64,000 nucleotides of DNA, taken from assembly GCA_024138025.1 (NCBI GenBank), contig JAMXBD010000719.1:310001-374000 (forward strand), written 5' to 3'. Under the pieces are notes generated by a model. The model saw only the letters and a program-made list of their open reading frames with translations, searched no databases and was not told where the DNA came from. Source of the DNA: Combretum micranthum (lineage: Eukaryota > Streptophyta > Magnoliopsida > Myrtales > Combretaceae). The position numbers were made by a program, and so were the translations under genes. Positions 23,640 through 36,099 of this stretch are shown here, one piece after another; within the stretch, counting starts at the first letter, position 1; the number at the start of each line of letters is the position of its first letter.

Positions 23640-26600
23640 TTTCACTCACTTTTCATCTTTTTTAGGTTCAAATGAATCAAATGAGGATTGTTTTAATCAC
23701 CAAGGTTACAGACAAAATTCGAGGAGCTTCTTGATAAGCTTAGTAACTAAGATCGCACACTCCTTGATGTTTACTTATGGGATTCATGATGCATGCCTAT
23801 ACTTGTTTTAGTTTTACGAGTGTTTCTCAAGCCCTAGGTTGTATTGGTTTATAGTATACATTTCTAATGCTTGTTACTTTTGGGGATACATTTTTGAGAT
23901 ACTTGAAACTTGAGATGTTTTGATATATTGGATATAGTTTATGGGATACTTATATATGTTGGCTTACTCATGGAAGTAGTCTTTATAATCTTTGGTAAAG
24001 TTTATTTTATGCTAGAATAATAAATGTTTTCAAAATCTAATTAAATGATTTCAAAATCTACATTTGGTTAGCAAGCAATCACAATAAACTAATTTTTTAC
24101 ATTAGCATTTGTGTATAACGTCTAAGTCTTATATGTAGCAAAATTAATTATGCCTTAACCATATATCGAGGGCTTACAACATTCATTTGGGTTGAGGATT
24201 CAATTACTGATGACCCTCTGCTAGTTTTAATTACAAGAAGGTTCATGAAATTAGAACCATATAATCATATAAATTAACTTTGCAAATTTAATAAGGTTGT
24301 TAAAGATCCAAAAGAGATATTAATTTTAAATTTTATATATTTAAAAAATAAATAAACAAAATTTTTACTTAGTCTATTAATAAGTACAAAATGTTCATTA
24401 ACATTTTTCAAATTTCAAATAAAGAAGGGCTAGGAAAGAGAGAGCCCCGATCAACTAAGAAGTATTTCATGATCTGTCTACAAAGCTGTCAAGTGGCGAT
24501 CATAGCAAGAAAAGTAGAATCTGCCAACCCAACTTGAAGCAGGACCGGTTATACCTAGGAAAATGCTAACTCGCATATTTGAATAGTTCTTTAGTTTATT
24601 CATCAAATAATTCCAAACTTGATCAATTTATTGCCTTTGTTTACCTTTTACTTGTCAAAGAGGAGGTTGAAACATTCCATGATTGAGATTTGGTTTCTTG
24701 CAAGCTGCCACCGTGGGACCACATTGAGATCAGCATTGGTGTCCAACTTCCAACGATTTGTATAAACTAGAGGTTTAAGGAAAGACTCAGACTACCTAGA
24801 CTACCTAAAAGAAGACTCTATCTCTTATTTTAATGTATATTAACAAGTTTTATAGATTCCATTATAATTAATCCAATTTCCTACGGATACGCAATTTTAT
24901 TTCTCCCATTAACTTTCCTTCTATAATATCAAAAATAAAACTTGAATCTTTCAAATAAATTATGGATGAAGGATGAAAAGCGGATGACGAGATCTAAATA
25001 TAAGATATCAACTATACGTAATATATATATGTGTGCACGCACGCTGTTGGACCATTTTGTCTATCTCATGTTTAACTTGAGATTAATTTATTATAAATAA
25101 GATAATAAAATCATAATTTTACATGTGATTTATTATCATAAATAGAAGTTTTAGTAATTTTATAAAAAATATAATAATCATAAGTAAGATATGCGATATA
25201 TGTAAGAAAAGATTTTTATATAATTATTTTTATATGATTTGTATATGTATAATTAAATTATGGATGGATCAATAAGCAAACAAATATTCTATATTGCCTT
25301 GCTCGTTCTTTTTCCTCTATCAACCGCTTTGTCTTTATTTTCATTTTTTTTAAGTCTTTGCCACTGCCATTCAACCAAAAATAAAATGTCAATTAGCAAG
25401 ATGAAAATGTTTATAAGAAATTCAGACAACAACAAAATAGTATTAATGTAGGGAAGGGCTATGATCTGTAGGAGACGTGCAATGCTATCATAATCATCCT
25501 TTTTTGCTGTCGAAATAAGTATTTTTCCATTCATTTTCTTGTCTTTCTAATTCCATCTTTACTGCTTTTTTTTTTTTTTTTTTTTTTTGTGTTCAATTCT
25601 TTTCCCCACCCCGGCTAATTAAAGCCTCTCAAATGTGGGGCTAGGGACAGAGATAAAGAAGAAGCTCCTCGTTACCATCCCATCAAGTGCCAAATGTCAC
25701 CAATATGATTGGCTATACATAGTTTAATTATAATTTTATAGATTGCACCTATGTGTGTACAGGCAAATGCCAGTTGGAACCAAGATTTTCTTTTGCTAAA
25801 CTGTGTGATGAGTAATAATTAATTATAGTGTTTGTGTTTTGCCATCCTGGACGTAGCATGTCGCTTTCTCTACTATAACCATGGATGGAGTGTGGTTATA
25901 AGCCATCAAAAGCATGCACGTACAAGGAATCATTCATAAAGTTTTTTAAAATCTCATATTAGCATTTTCAAAAATAAAAACTCTATTTATTCATAAGATT
26001 CTTTATATGAATCTTTTCATATATATTTTTATATTTTTATAAATATCATTTACTTTATATAATATTTTATTTTTATAAAATAATAATAATATATTTTAAA
26101 AGAATTCACTCTTCAGATTCATTAGCAGAAAATTCTAAAAAAAATTAAATGAAGTCTCTACATTTCTAAAAACTGTAGCAAGAATCTCGAACGTAAATGC
26201 AATATGCTGAGAATTAATATTCCTAGGGAACGTGTATCCTGGTGCCGACCAGAGAAGGGTTGAGGGGGGGGGGGGGGGGCGCGGGGCGCGGGGGGCGGTG
26301 GCGTGGGGTGGGGTGGTGTTGGGGGTTGTGGTGGGGGCGGGGGAAATCCCAATATATTATGCCAATTCTACGTCAGAAGAAACAGTGGCCCAAACAAAAT
26401 TGCATTGGGGGCGTATTTCGTATTCTGAAATTCTGAAAATGTATCAGCACCATACGCTGTCCCACATGGGCATGCCTAAAGTAAAATAAATGAATAAATA
26501 AATTATTCTTAAATAACATTATTTTTTGTTCCATACGTAAAATAACATAAGAAGTACATGTAGAGTATTGGTTCGGGGGAGTTTTAGTTGTGGGTTAACC

Positions 26601-26760
26601 GGAAGACATCCTAGAAATCTTTTAAAATTTTCCAGTCCTATTTTTCTCAAAGGCTGCACTTAAACTTTTGAAATCTGAATTTATTATTTATGGAGAACTA
26701 CACAAATACTTACTACTTTTTAAAAAATCAATACCTAAATCTCATGGGAAATAGGTATTA
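23640..26760 (+). repeat. Segmental duplication copy B, part left of the gypsy insertion
   Basis: Continuous counterpart of 11350-11420, 14056-14711 and 20255-22840. It lacks both the copia element and the ~2.6-kb nested piece present in copy A, so it serves as the empty site for both. It contains a guanine-rich tract absent from copy A. Confidence 0.75.
26264..26343 (+). other. Guanine-rich tract, potential G-quadruplex
   Basis: Sixteen consecutive G (26264-26279) followed by repeated runs of 3-6 G up to 26343, all on the plus strand, in otherwise strongly AT-rich DNA. The matching place in copy A (about 22290-22425) has ordinary sequence. Open frames through it encode only Gly/Arg or Pro runs and are not genes. 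Long homopolymers are also prone to assembly or sequencing error. Confidence 0.7.
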
Positions 26761-27480
26761 TGGTGCAATCGAGTATAAGAGTCCAATAGAAGAAAAAAGA
26801 CCCATAGTTTACAAGTAAAAAAAAAAAACAATGACCTTATTCGGAATCCAAAGTAATGTCAAAACTGATATTCGAATAAGGAATTAAAAAAAAAGAAGAT
26901 CAACAATCAAATCAGATGCTAGGGTTTTCTAGATGCAATACTGCCCTCATTCTTTTACCGAGATTCTCCTTAGAAAATTACAAAGAAAACAAACCCTAGA
27001 AATTGAGTTCGAATAAAAATATCCAATCGGACCCACAAATACTACAAAATCATGCATGCAACTCTTGTTGGAAGACGGCAGAACATACAAGTACAAATTT
27101 GTTTAACTTGAATGTTGTCTTGATCTCTTTTTCTACAAAACAAAGATATTATTTTAGATCTCTAACCTAGGGTTTATGTGTTTGATATTTTATGAGATAA
27201 ACTGAAGGAAAACAAAAGGGATCTTACTGGCTTCACGTCCCAGCTGACTCCAATTCTCAAAAAAGAGAAACAAGGACTAGGGTATCCATTATTACTCTGC
27301 TCTCCTCTTATTTATATGTTTCATGAGCTATTATGTTGCACCATTATTGTGATATACCATTCGCTGTTTATTTTAGTTATTTTGGTATTACTATTTAAAG
27401 CTGATTTGTTGTAAAACTATCTAACATAATCACCCAAATATCTGGGTATTTTAGTCATCCTTTAGATCTTGCTTTGTACA
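26761..27480 (-). repeat. Gypsy 3' LTR
   Basis: Plus-strand left edge TGGTGCAATCGAG, right edge GCTTTGTACA. Matches 31806-32533. Divergence between the two is modest but visible (substitutions and small indels). Confidence 0.88.
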
Positions 27481-28830
27481 TGTCATTTTCACGCCTCCTT
27501 GAATCAGTGACCTTGTCTTCAAGGTCAAATACTGGGTACTCAGTTTTAAAAACTAATAAGTCCATCCAAACGACATCTTCTAGAAGATAGGACTCCCACT
27601 AAACCAAAATCTAGTCTACCGAAGACTTAGCTCTCAAAATTTGTCTACGATCCAATGTAGCTAATAGATGAACAATAGAGTTACTCCCAATAAACTTGAA
27701 GGGTAAACTAACAAAACCCCCAGTAAACCCCTCAGCTCTTTTGAGCAATGAAACATGAAAAACCAAAAGGAATTTGGAATATTTTGGCAAAGCTAACCGA
27801 TACTCTACTGCTCCAATTCTTTCCACAATTTGAAATGGGCCAAAATAGCTTCTTGATAACTTATGAGTAGCCTGCCTTGTGACAGATGATTGTCGATAGG
27901 GTTGAAGTTTCACATACATAAAATCTCCGATTTCAAACTGCTACTCCTCATCTCTTGAAGTTAGTTCACTATCAACAGCTTCGATTGCACTTAAGCCCCT
28001 CACATAATCAGGAGTAGCAGGGAGTTCGCAACCATACAAAACTTGAAAAGGAGTGAACCTGTACTTGAATGAAAACTTGTATTAAAACAGAATTCAGCCT
28101 AAGACAAAAACTTGGGCCAGTCCTTAGGAGAATCCATAACAAAAGCTCGAATATAATGTTCCAAACAATGACCGAGAACCTCAATTTGACCATCCATTTG
28201 AGGATGGTAAGCTGAACTCATTCATAATTTTGTGCCACTCAATTTAAACAACTCAGTCCAAAATTTACTAATACAAACCCTATCTCAATCACAAACAATA
28301 GATCGAGGAATACCATAATGCTTCACAACTATGTCCATAAACAAACAAGCTACTGTAAAAGCTGTGTAAGAGGCAGCTAAAGTCCCAAAATGACAATATT
28401 TTGTTAATCGATCCACCACAACCATAATGACAGAAAACCTATGAAACAAGGCAACCCAACCACAAAATCCATTCAAATATCTTCAAACACTTGTTAGGAA
28501 TGGGTAATTGCTGAAACAAACCAGTAGGACATGATGTCATGTATTTAATTTGCTGACAAACATGACATTTTCTAACAAAAGCTTCAATATCTTTGCACAT
28601 GTGGGGCCAAAAGAAAGATTGCACAATTCTCTTATATGTTTTAAGCGTACCCAAATGACGTCTAATGGGAGTGGCATGAAACTGTGAAAGAATCAAAGAA
28701 CTAATTGAAGAATTCGGAGGAACAAAAATTCTAGTTCCAAAATAAAGTAGGCCATCCTTAGAAATAAGTGACCAAAGTAAATCCATACCTTGTTCCACCT
28801 TCTACTGTCATTCCAGAAAAGAAGCATCTG
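27481..28830 (-). pseudogene. Gypsy integrase with chromodomain-like tail, broken
   Basis: Reads, from high to low coordinates, as a gypsy integrase. The N-terminal HHCC zinc-binding region (FHATPIRRHLG ... FVRKCHVCQQIK) lies near 28560-28680. The core includes VVVDRLTKYCHF and GIPRSIVCD (28285-28430) and a conserved YHPQMDGQIEV block just below. The C-terminal part (27611-27919) has SYFGPFQIVERIGAVEYRLALP and VFHVSLLK, followed by a degenerate chromodomain-like stretch that ends at the 3' LTR. Several stops and frameshifts split it into at least four frames. Confidence 0.82.
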
Positions 28831-30400
28831 ATTGAAAATCATGCTTCAACCTTGTAATAAAATCAAAGGAAGGTAGTGAGATGGCCAAAAAGGTTGGTTC
28901 ATCAATAAAAACTCTAGATAGAGCATCAGCCCCTCTGTTTTCAACCCCAGGTTTATATTGAATCTCATAATCATAACACAACAAATTTACTAACAATTGT
29001 TGTTGGTCTGGAGTATGAATGACTTTATTCAAAATCTCCTTCAAACTGTGCTGATTTGTGCGAATAATAAAGCGTCTGCCCTACCAAATACTGTCTCCAC
29101 TTTTAAATTGCTTCAACAATAACAATCAACTCTCTGACATAAGTATTGGATTTTTGTAATATGTTAGGAAATTTCTTATTGAAATAAGCAATAGGATGAG
29201 AATACTGATGCAAAATAGCTCCCATACTAGTCCTAAAGCATCTGTTTCCATAATAAAATCCTTAGTAAAATCAAGCTGAGCCAACACTGGTGTTGTCATC
29301 AAGGCTTGTTCAAGAAGAAGGAAAGCTTTAGTAGCCTTGTCATCCCAATTAAAACTATCTTTCTTCAATAAATTTGTTAGTGGAAAAGCTATCTTGGCAT
29401 AATTTCAAACAAACTTTTGATAATAACCAGTAATGCCAAGGAATCAATGAAGCTATTTAATAGTAATAGGTTATAGCCAATCCTGTATGGCTCAAATTTT
29501 CTCTAGATCCGGATAGACTTGACCAGCTGACACAATATGGCCCAAATAACAATCTTATTTTGGCAAAAACACATTTAGATCGCTTCAAAAAGAAACTATG
29601 CTGTCTTAAGCAAAGTAAAGCTTGCTCAAGATAACATATGCGGTTGTTCATTGTCCTGCTATATATCAAAATATCTTCAAAGAACACTATAATAAATTTT
29701 CATAGATAAAGATGAAAAATAGTGTTCATCACTGATTGAAATGTAGCAAGAGCATTTGACAATCTAAAAAGCATGACAATGAACTCATAATGACCATCAT
29801 GTTTCCAAAAATTAGTTTTGTGAATGTCTCTAGGAAACATACGGATTTGATGGCATCCGCTCTCAAATCCATCTTTGAAAATATAATGGCTCCCCCTAAT
29901 TCATCTAAAAGTTCATCAATGGTGGGAATAGGAAACTTATCCTATATAGTAGCCTGATTTAATGCCCTATAATCGACACAAAATCGCCAAGAACCATTTT
30001 TTTTTAACCAATAACACAGAGAAGAAAATGGACTAGTGCTTGGCCAAATGACTCCTTGTGCAACATCTCATGAACCAATTTTTCAATTTTAGACTTCTGA
30101 AAATAAGAATGTCTGTATGGATTTACATTAATTGGATCTGTTTCATTCTTTAAATGAATATGATGTTGCATCTCTCTCAAATGTGGAAATGATGAAGGAG
30201 TCTCAAAGACATCATTGAATCTGCCTAATAGTGCATCTAAAGCACTATTATGAGTGGCACAAGATGATGAAAGTTGCTCTTGAGCCACAATGTGAAAAAA
30301 CCAAGTCATTGAACTGTCTTTAACCAATTTCAAAAGTTGTTTATGAGACAACTCCTTGCAACTCATGTTAGACAAGCATGTAAATAAACTTGTCTATTGT
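28831..30400 (-). pseudogene. Gypsy reverse transcriptase / RNase H, broken
   Basis: Frames at 30004-30375, 29457-29687, 29126-29368 and 28808-29044 together cover reverse transcriptase and RNase H. The active-site block reads FFEDILIYS instead of the usual FxDDILIYS, so one catalytic Asp is Glu. RNase H shows PVLAQLDFTKDFIMETDA and YKPGVENRGADALSR. Stops and frameshifts separate the parts. Confidence 0.82.
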
Positions 30401-30419
30401 TCCATACAAACTGCATAGT

Positions 30420-30760
30420 GAGTTTAGCATAGTCCATTGTAATTAAACCAACATTTTCAACCATTGTATTCCTAACACAAGCTTAGCTCCTTGAATAAGT
30501 AAAACAAAGAAGTCCACATGGAAAGAGCCTCCCTCCAAAACCAAAGGAACTTGACGACAAACACCAGTACAAATCAAACTATCACCATTGCCAATTAAAA
30601 CTGAAAACTGAGGAACAAGTTCAACAAAAAATTTCAATCATTTAGCCACATTAGCTTGAATGAAATTATGTGTATTGCTCGAATCAATCAAAACATGTAT
30701 CGATATACCTCTCACTATACCTTGAAGATGCAAAGTTTGAGTACATGATGGCCAGACATA
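30420..30760 (-). pseudogene. Gypsy aspartic protease, broken
   Basis: The frame at 30443-30637 contains GDSLICTGVCRQVPL and LVLGIQWL, the C-terminal half of a gypsy pepsin-like retroprotease. The expected DSG-type active site lies just upstream (near 30680), outside this open frame; the sequence there reads IDSSNTHNF-like on the minus strand. Confidence 0.7.
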
Positions 30761-30859
30761 GCATGATAACTGATTTCAGCCTCTTTTTGTCTAGTAGAAT
30801 CCTCCTTAAGCAAATTTTTTGAAGAAGAATAGTCCTCAAAAAATTCCTCATCATCCTCA

Positions 30860-31774
30860 TCAAGATATATCATTAGTAAAAACATAGACTTACAAAAATG
30901 GCCTTTATGGTATTTCTCATCACAATTATAACACGATTCTTTCTCTCTTCGTAAAACTAAATCAGCTTAGGACATATTTCTAATAGGCAAAGATTTCTTA
31001 TTAGATCCTTCAAAGTTTTGAGTATTTTTCAACTGAGCTCCATAAGAAATAACATGAGGTTTCAAAGAGAAAGGCTTAACATCTATAGAGTGCTTGACTA
31101 TAGTAGAAAATGTATTAGAAAATTGAACCAAACAGTTCAACTTAAGCTCCTGCAACTTAACTAAGCTAACAGCTTCCAACAAGGATGTTGGCTTAAAAGA
31201 CAAAACCTCCGATTGCAATATTGGCTTGAGTCTAGAAATAAAGCAACTTGTCAAAAAACTCTCAAATAAACCAGAAACTCAATTAGAAAGTTTTTCCAAA
31301 GCCAATTGATAATCAAAACCGAACTAGTTTGTGTCCATTTTGCCAATTGTCCCTAAAAATCCTCAAACAAAGATGGACCAAAACGAATTTCTACTACAGC
31401 AATAAACGATTGCCAAGTAGAAATCAAATCATTCTTAGATAACCACTAGAACTACTCTAAATCATCACCTTCCATAGCCAAAGAAACAAGTTTCATACGA
31501 TCAAAAGTAGAAACATGATGAAAAAAAAAAATTGATTTGCCTTAAAAATCCAACTAGGTGGATCACTGCTAGAATTTAGGCAATCTTAATTTTATTCCTT
31601 TCAAAAAATGAGACTCCTTAATTTTTGCACAAATTTCACCATAAATTTCAAATTATTATTCAAACTATTCATTCGAACACTTAAAGAATTGATTTGAGAT
31701 GTTAAATCTTCAATCTATTTACCATGAAGAGAAACTTCCTCATTCAATTTAACACCACGTGTATTATTAGCCAT
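30860..31774 (-). pseudogene. Gypsy gag, broken
   Basis: Begins at an ATG (31772-31774) about 30 bp inside the 5' LTR (MANNTRGVKLNEEV) and has several stops. The frame 30967-31254 (FISRLKPILQSEVLSFKPTS) is a typical gypsy gag segment. A zinc-knuckle-like CYNCDEKYH stretch lies near 30905-30940. Confidence 0.7.
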
Positions 31775-31805
31775 AGGAGGAAAAGACGAGAGCACCAAAT
31801 TATTA

Positions 31806-32533
31806 TGGTCCAACCGAGTATAAGAGTCCAATAGAAGGAAAAAAACCCATAGTTCACAGGTAAAAAAAAAAGACAAATATAGGCCCTAGACCTTATTCGG
31901 AATCCAAAATAATGTCAATACTGATATTCAAATAAGGAAAAAAAAAAGAAATTCAGCAATCAAATAAGATGCCAGGGTTTTCTCAATGCAATACTGTCTC
32001 ATTCTTCTAATGAGATTCTCCTTAGAAAATTACAGAGAAAACAAACCTTAGAAATTGATTTCAAACAAAAATATCCAATCGAACTCACATGGACTACAAA
32101 ATCATGGATGCAGCTCTTGTTGGAAGACGGTAGAACATACAGGTATGAATTTGTTTAACTTGAATGTTGCCTTGATCTCTTTTTCTACAAATCAAAGATA
32201 GTATTTTAGATCTCTAACCTAAGGTTTATGTGTTTGATATTTTGTGAGGTAAACTTAAGGAAAACAAAAGGGATCTTATGGGATTCGAGTCCTAGCTTAC
32301 TCCAATTCTCAAAAAAGAGAACCAAGGATCAAGGTGTCCCCTATTACTCCATTCTCCTCTAATTTATATGTTTCATGAGCTGTTATGTTGTACCATTGTT
32401 TTGATATACCATTCGTTGTTTATTTTAGTTATTCTGGTATTACTATTCCAAGCTGCTTTGTTGTAAAACTATCTGACATAATCACCCAACTATCTGGGTA
32501 TTTTAGTCATCCTTTTAGATCTTGCTCTATACA
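31806..32533 (-). repeat. Gypsy 5' LTR
   Basis: Plus-strand left edge TGGTCCAACCGAG, right edge GCTCTATACA. On the coding strand it is followed by TTTGGTGCTCTCGTC, the probable primer-binding site (tRNA type not certain). Confidence 0.88.
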
Positions 32534-32537
32534 ATTA

Positions 32538-32700
32538 GCAGGTTTTAGAAGATTTAGGTATCAAATTTTCAAAAAGGAAGGGTCCTTGCAATTTTAAAAG
32601 TTTCAAGGGATATCCGTACACTTTCCTCTTTAGTTTTTTTAAATCACACATGTTTTATAGTTTATCATATGAAAACACTTATAAAGTCAACAAGTACATT
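32538..32700 (+). repeat. Segmental duplication copy B, part right of the gypsy insertion
   Basis: Matches 22843-22985, for example GGTTTTAGAAG and TTTATAGTTTATCATA. Confirms that the gypsy element inserted into copy B. Confidence 0.75.
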
Positions 32701-34917
32701 TTTTATCTCTCAAAACTCTAGCTTCCTTTATATTGTCCTTGTCCTCATGTTAGGATTTGCCCATCCACTACTGAAGTGAAGTTTTGTTTCATCATTTCTG
32801 GATCATTTTGGTATCATTGTACATATGCTTGTTCGATACATATATGATACAAATAGGCTATTCACTTCTTCATCATCTTGCTAACACCTTTATTCTTCTA
32901 TAGCCACCTACACTAATAAGATTATTCTCAATCTTAGAGTCAACATCCACTTGCCAAAGAGGGATTACTTCCCCTCATAATCACTAGCAATGTGCAAATC
33001 TAACCACTAAGATCCAAAATTTTTAGCCTTCACCCATTACCAGTTGGTTCAAAATCATTAGCACATGTATTGTAGCTCTTGTCCCTATTTCAATAATGGT
33101 AAAATCTTCTCTTAATACTTATCATATTGGTTAAGTTTTTGTGCTTAATTTTCTCATAATATCAATGATCATTGAAAGAGCCATCTTATAAGATGAGTAT
33201 GAGATAATTACAAGAATTTTTTGTACCTCATGAGTTATTTACTTGAGAATAAATCTATGCTTCTACAGGATTCATGATGAAGTCTTCTCTACGTATATAC
33301 ATATATGTAAATATATGTATAACTTTTACCATTATATGGAAGTGGAAAAAAGAGAAGGGGGGATGGGGCCAGGCAGGGTTGTTGGTGTGTGTGTGTGTTG
33401 GGGGGGTGGGGGGATGGTGTGGAGAGAGGGGTGGGGGAAAGAAAGAACAATAAGAAAATTTGAATCGTTGAAATCTTGTAATTCAATCTTTGAAGAAATG
33501 AACTGAAGCTTAAATTACCTTTCTAAAAGCAAATTTAATTTCACATGCTCTAAAGACAAGTAATTTCACAAAAGATTAACTATTTATTTTATTTCTTTTG
33601 CTTAAGTAGAAGTTTCCACATCTCTTTTACATTGTTTAAATTGGTCTAGTATCTTCTAAATTAAGATTGATTGTGCTCTAGATGGAATTCAAATTTTTTT
33701 CAATTAATGATCATTATTGAACATAGAGAATTAACAATTTGGATGAAAATTTTTCAGAAACAAATCTAAATCTTCAACAAATTTTGCATTTAAACATTTT
33801 ACTAGCATTAAAGGAAAACTTTTGAGACCAATATGAAAAAGAGGATTACACATATTCTTAATCTTACAAGATATGAAGACAAGTGAAGAACAAAGTTCAA
33901 GTTTAGGGACAAAACTTTGTTAGAGACATAAAAACTGGAGAACTTGCTGAATCTTATGTCTTATTTTTTAACAAGAAGAGAAAGTGCTTTGTAATGTGAT
34001 AATCCATAGAGAGTTACAGGTATTGAATAATATTTATGTACATCTTAGATTGGCATCTTGGGGGAAGCAAGGGACAATTTTCGAGAGGAATCAAATTTAT
34101 AACTTCTATGTATCATCAGACAAGAGTGTAATCACCAAAGGATTTTTGGAATAATGGATAATTCTTTATTGGCTATCAAGGTGAAAGATTGGAAGGTGAA
34201 TAAGAATAATTAAATTCCACCATATATCTCTATGTTATTTTCCATTTTTCTTACTCTCTTCACTTTATACTAGAAAGTAGAACCTAGTTTCCCTATTATT
34301 TTGTACTAAATATAATCCCTTTAAATAAAAATGTAAATGTTAAATATCCCAAGAATTTTTTATGATAACAAGCAGTTATATTGCAGTAAAAGTGGAATTG
34401 GAACTGCAACGAAAGTAGAACGAAAATGCCAAAAAAAAAAAAAAGTAGAAGGAAGAAGTTACTGGAATTTAATCAAAAGATGTTAAGCATACTTAATTAA
34501 AATGTAAATAAATAAATATTAAAAAGTTTCCATTTCTTAAAGAAGGATTGTGACTAAAATTCCCAAATAGAAGAATGGCATAATAGAATTTGGACTTAAT
34601 TCATATACACTTGTGGGTTGATATATATGGGTATGTGGACTCACATACAATTGCGTACAAGGTTATTGTATTTATATTACAAATAAATAAATTAAATCAT
34701 TTTGATACTTATATTGGTGATCAATTAATAGTATTATAATATGCATTATTATCTTATATTAGTGTGGGTTTATAATATATTAATATATGGACATATTTTA
34801 TAAGTATAGATATTCTAGGGTTAATAATGAAATAGATAGCCTCTTTTAGTAGCTTAGCCTATAAGTTTCATAGCAGGGTTATAGTCTCTAGCTGCATATG
34901 CATTATATAAAGATATT
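32701..34917. other. AT-rich intergenic DNA with a short G-rich tract
   Basis: No coding exon recognised. 33345-33440 is purine/G-rich on the plus strand (GTGTGTGTGTG followed by G-runs), the second such tract in the window. Otherwise simple AT-rich sequence. Confidence 0.4.
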
Positions 34918-35316
34918 ATGAGAGCCTATGGATATACACTATTATTATTTTCTCACACCCTCTCATTCTATAAAGTTTTACCATCATTCAAAAAAAGGAG
35001 TTTGTATATACAACAATTAAAAAATCATCTACTTACGTTTGGGATTGTTGTGATTCAATATAAAAAATGGTACTCTTCTGTTTTATTCGGTATCATAATT
35101 TTTTCATATGTTGATCCTATTATTTTAAGATTAGGATGTTATCAAAGGGAGAGATGTTCTGATTGCCATCGACAAAAGAGTTATAAAAAAAAATCTTTTT
35201 CACCTGCAATGAAAAAGATAGCCTCAAGAAAGTGTTACTGTAAAGGTCGATGGTTTTGTGAAGAAATTTTAGATTCAAAAGATTACCATGAAAAGAATTT
35301 TCTTGGTCACAAATGA
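34918..35316 (+). CDS. Open frame of 132 codons, unassigned, doubtful
   Basis: An uninterrupted frame, long for such AT-rich DNA, rich in Lys, Ser, Phe and Ile with scattered Cys (CYQRERCSDCHRQ, KCYCKGRWFC). I recognise no family. A TATATAAAG motif lies just upstream (34904-34912), and the sequence before and within the frame has some flavour of a copia LTR followed by a primer-site-like GTTATCAAAGGGAG at 35138. A relic of a retroelement is as likely as a gene, and chance cannot be excluded. Confidence 0.2.
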   Translation: MRAYGYTLLLFSHTLSFYKVLPSFKKRSLYIQQLKNHLLTFGIVVIQYKKWYSSVLFGIIIFSYVDPIILRLGCYQRERCSDCHRQKSYKKKSFSPAMKKIASRKCYCKGRWFCEEILDSKDYHEKNFLGHK

Positions 35317-35650
35317 AAACCTAACTATAAGAATTAGAATGTTTCGTTAATATATTTATTAAATCATAATAATCTCTTTAACTTTATAAATTAAATTATA
35401 AAGGGAAAGTAGATATTTAACTCCCAGCATCAACCTACTTTTTATTTTAATCCTCAACCTTTTCCTTTTTTTTTTCCTCATAGTTAAATACTCACTGTTT
35501 TCCAACTTTACAAATACAAGATTTCCATTAAATTTTCTATACTGTGTCGACCTCTGATTGGTCAAAGATAATTAACTCAAGATTGCAATATTAACTACAT
35601 TTGATTAAATGATATATATGTGTATATATATATGTATATGAGCTTCATGA

Positions 35651-35980
35651 AAAAAAATAGTACCAAAACTTTTGTAAAATGTTCAATCAAGTACTTCAAA
35701 TTTCATTTTGAATAATTTGATATCTGAACAAAGTTTTCGTAAACTTTTTTCATATCTAAAGTTTGGTTTTGACAATTTTAACATTTGAACAAAGTTTTTG
35801 TGGATTTTTTTATACCTAAATTGATTATGAAAAAAATCCGCGAAAACTTCATTTATATGCCCAAATCTTCAAGTACAAAAAAAAAAATCAATAAAAACTT
35901 TGTTCGAGTATCAAATTATTCAAAATCAAATTTCAAGTGCCTAATTGAATTTCTTACGAAAATTCGGATACTATTTTTTA
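35651..35980. mobile_element. Fold-back MITE (~330 bp)
   Basis: Long terminal inverted repeats of about 100 bp: AAAAAATAGTACC at the left pairs with GGATACTATTTTTT at the right, and the inner blocks ATTTTGAATAATTTGATA and GAACAAAGTTTT (35706-35745) recur inverted at 35881-35935. The two arms are separated by ~90 bp. No coding capacity. Target duplication not identified. Long inverted arms recall MULE-derived MITEs, but this is not established. Confidence 0.65.
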
Positions 35981-36099
35981 TATTATCCCTATGTATATAT
36001 ATTTCTCTCTTAATAAAACAAACCATAACCAAGAACAAAGAAGTTGAACAACATTAGCCAATCTCTTGCTAAAGCGAACGGGACGTTGTCGCATTCTTG

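Larger units (their letters stand above)
26761..32533 (-). mobile_element. Ty3/gypsy LTR retrotransposon, degenerate
   Basis: LTRs at 26761-27480 and 31806-32533, reading TG..CA on the plus strand, flanked by ATTA on both sides (26757-26760 and 32534-32537). The coding order on the minus strand is gag, protease, reverse transcriptase, RNase H, integrase, the gypsy order. The right LTR is therefore the 5' LTR. The insertion point is supported by the paralogous copy A near 22840, where the flanks are contiguous. All coding parts carry stops and frameshifts. The C-terminal tail has a chromodomain-like stretch, suggesting a chromovirus, but the clade is uncertain. Confidence 0.88.

Noticed and set aside
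26158..26489. Overlapping frames of Pro-rich and Gly-rich protein
   Set aside because: Produced by the guanine-rich tract on both strands; low-complexity artefacts.
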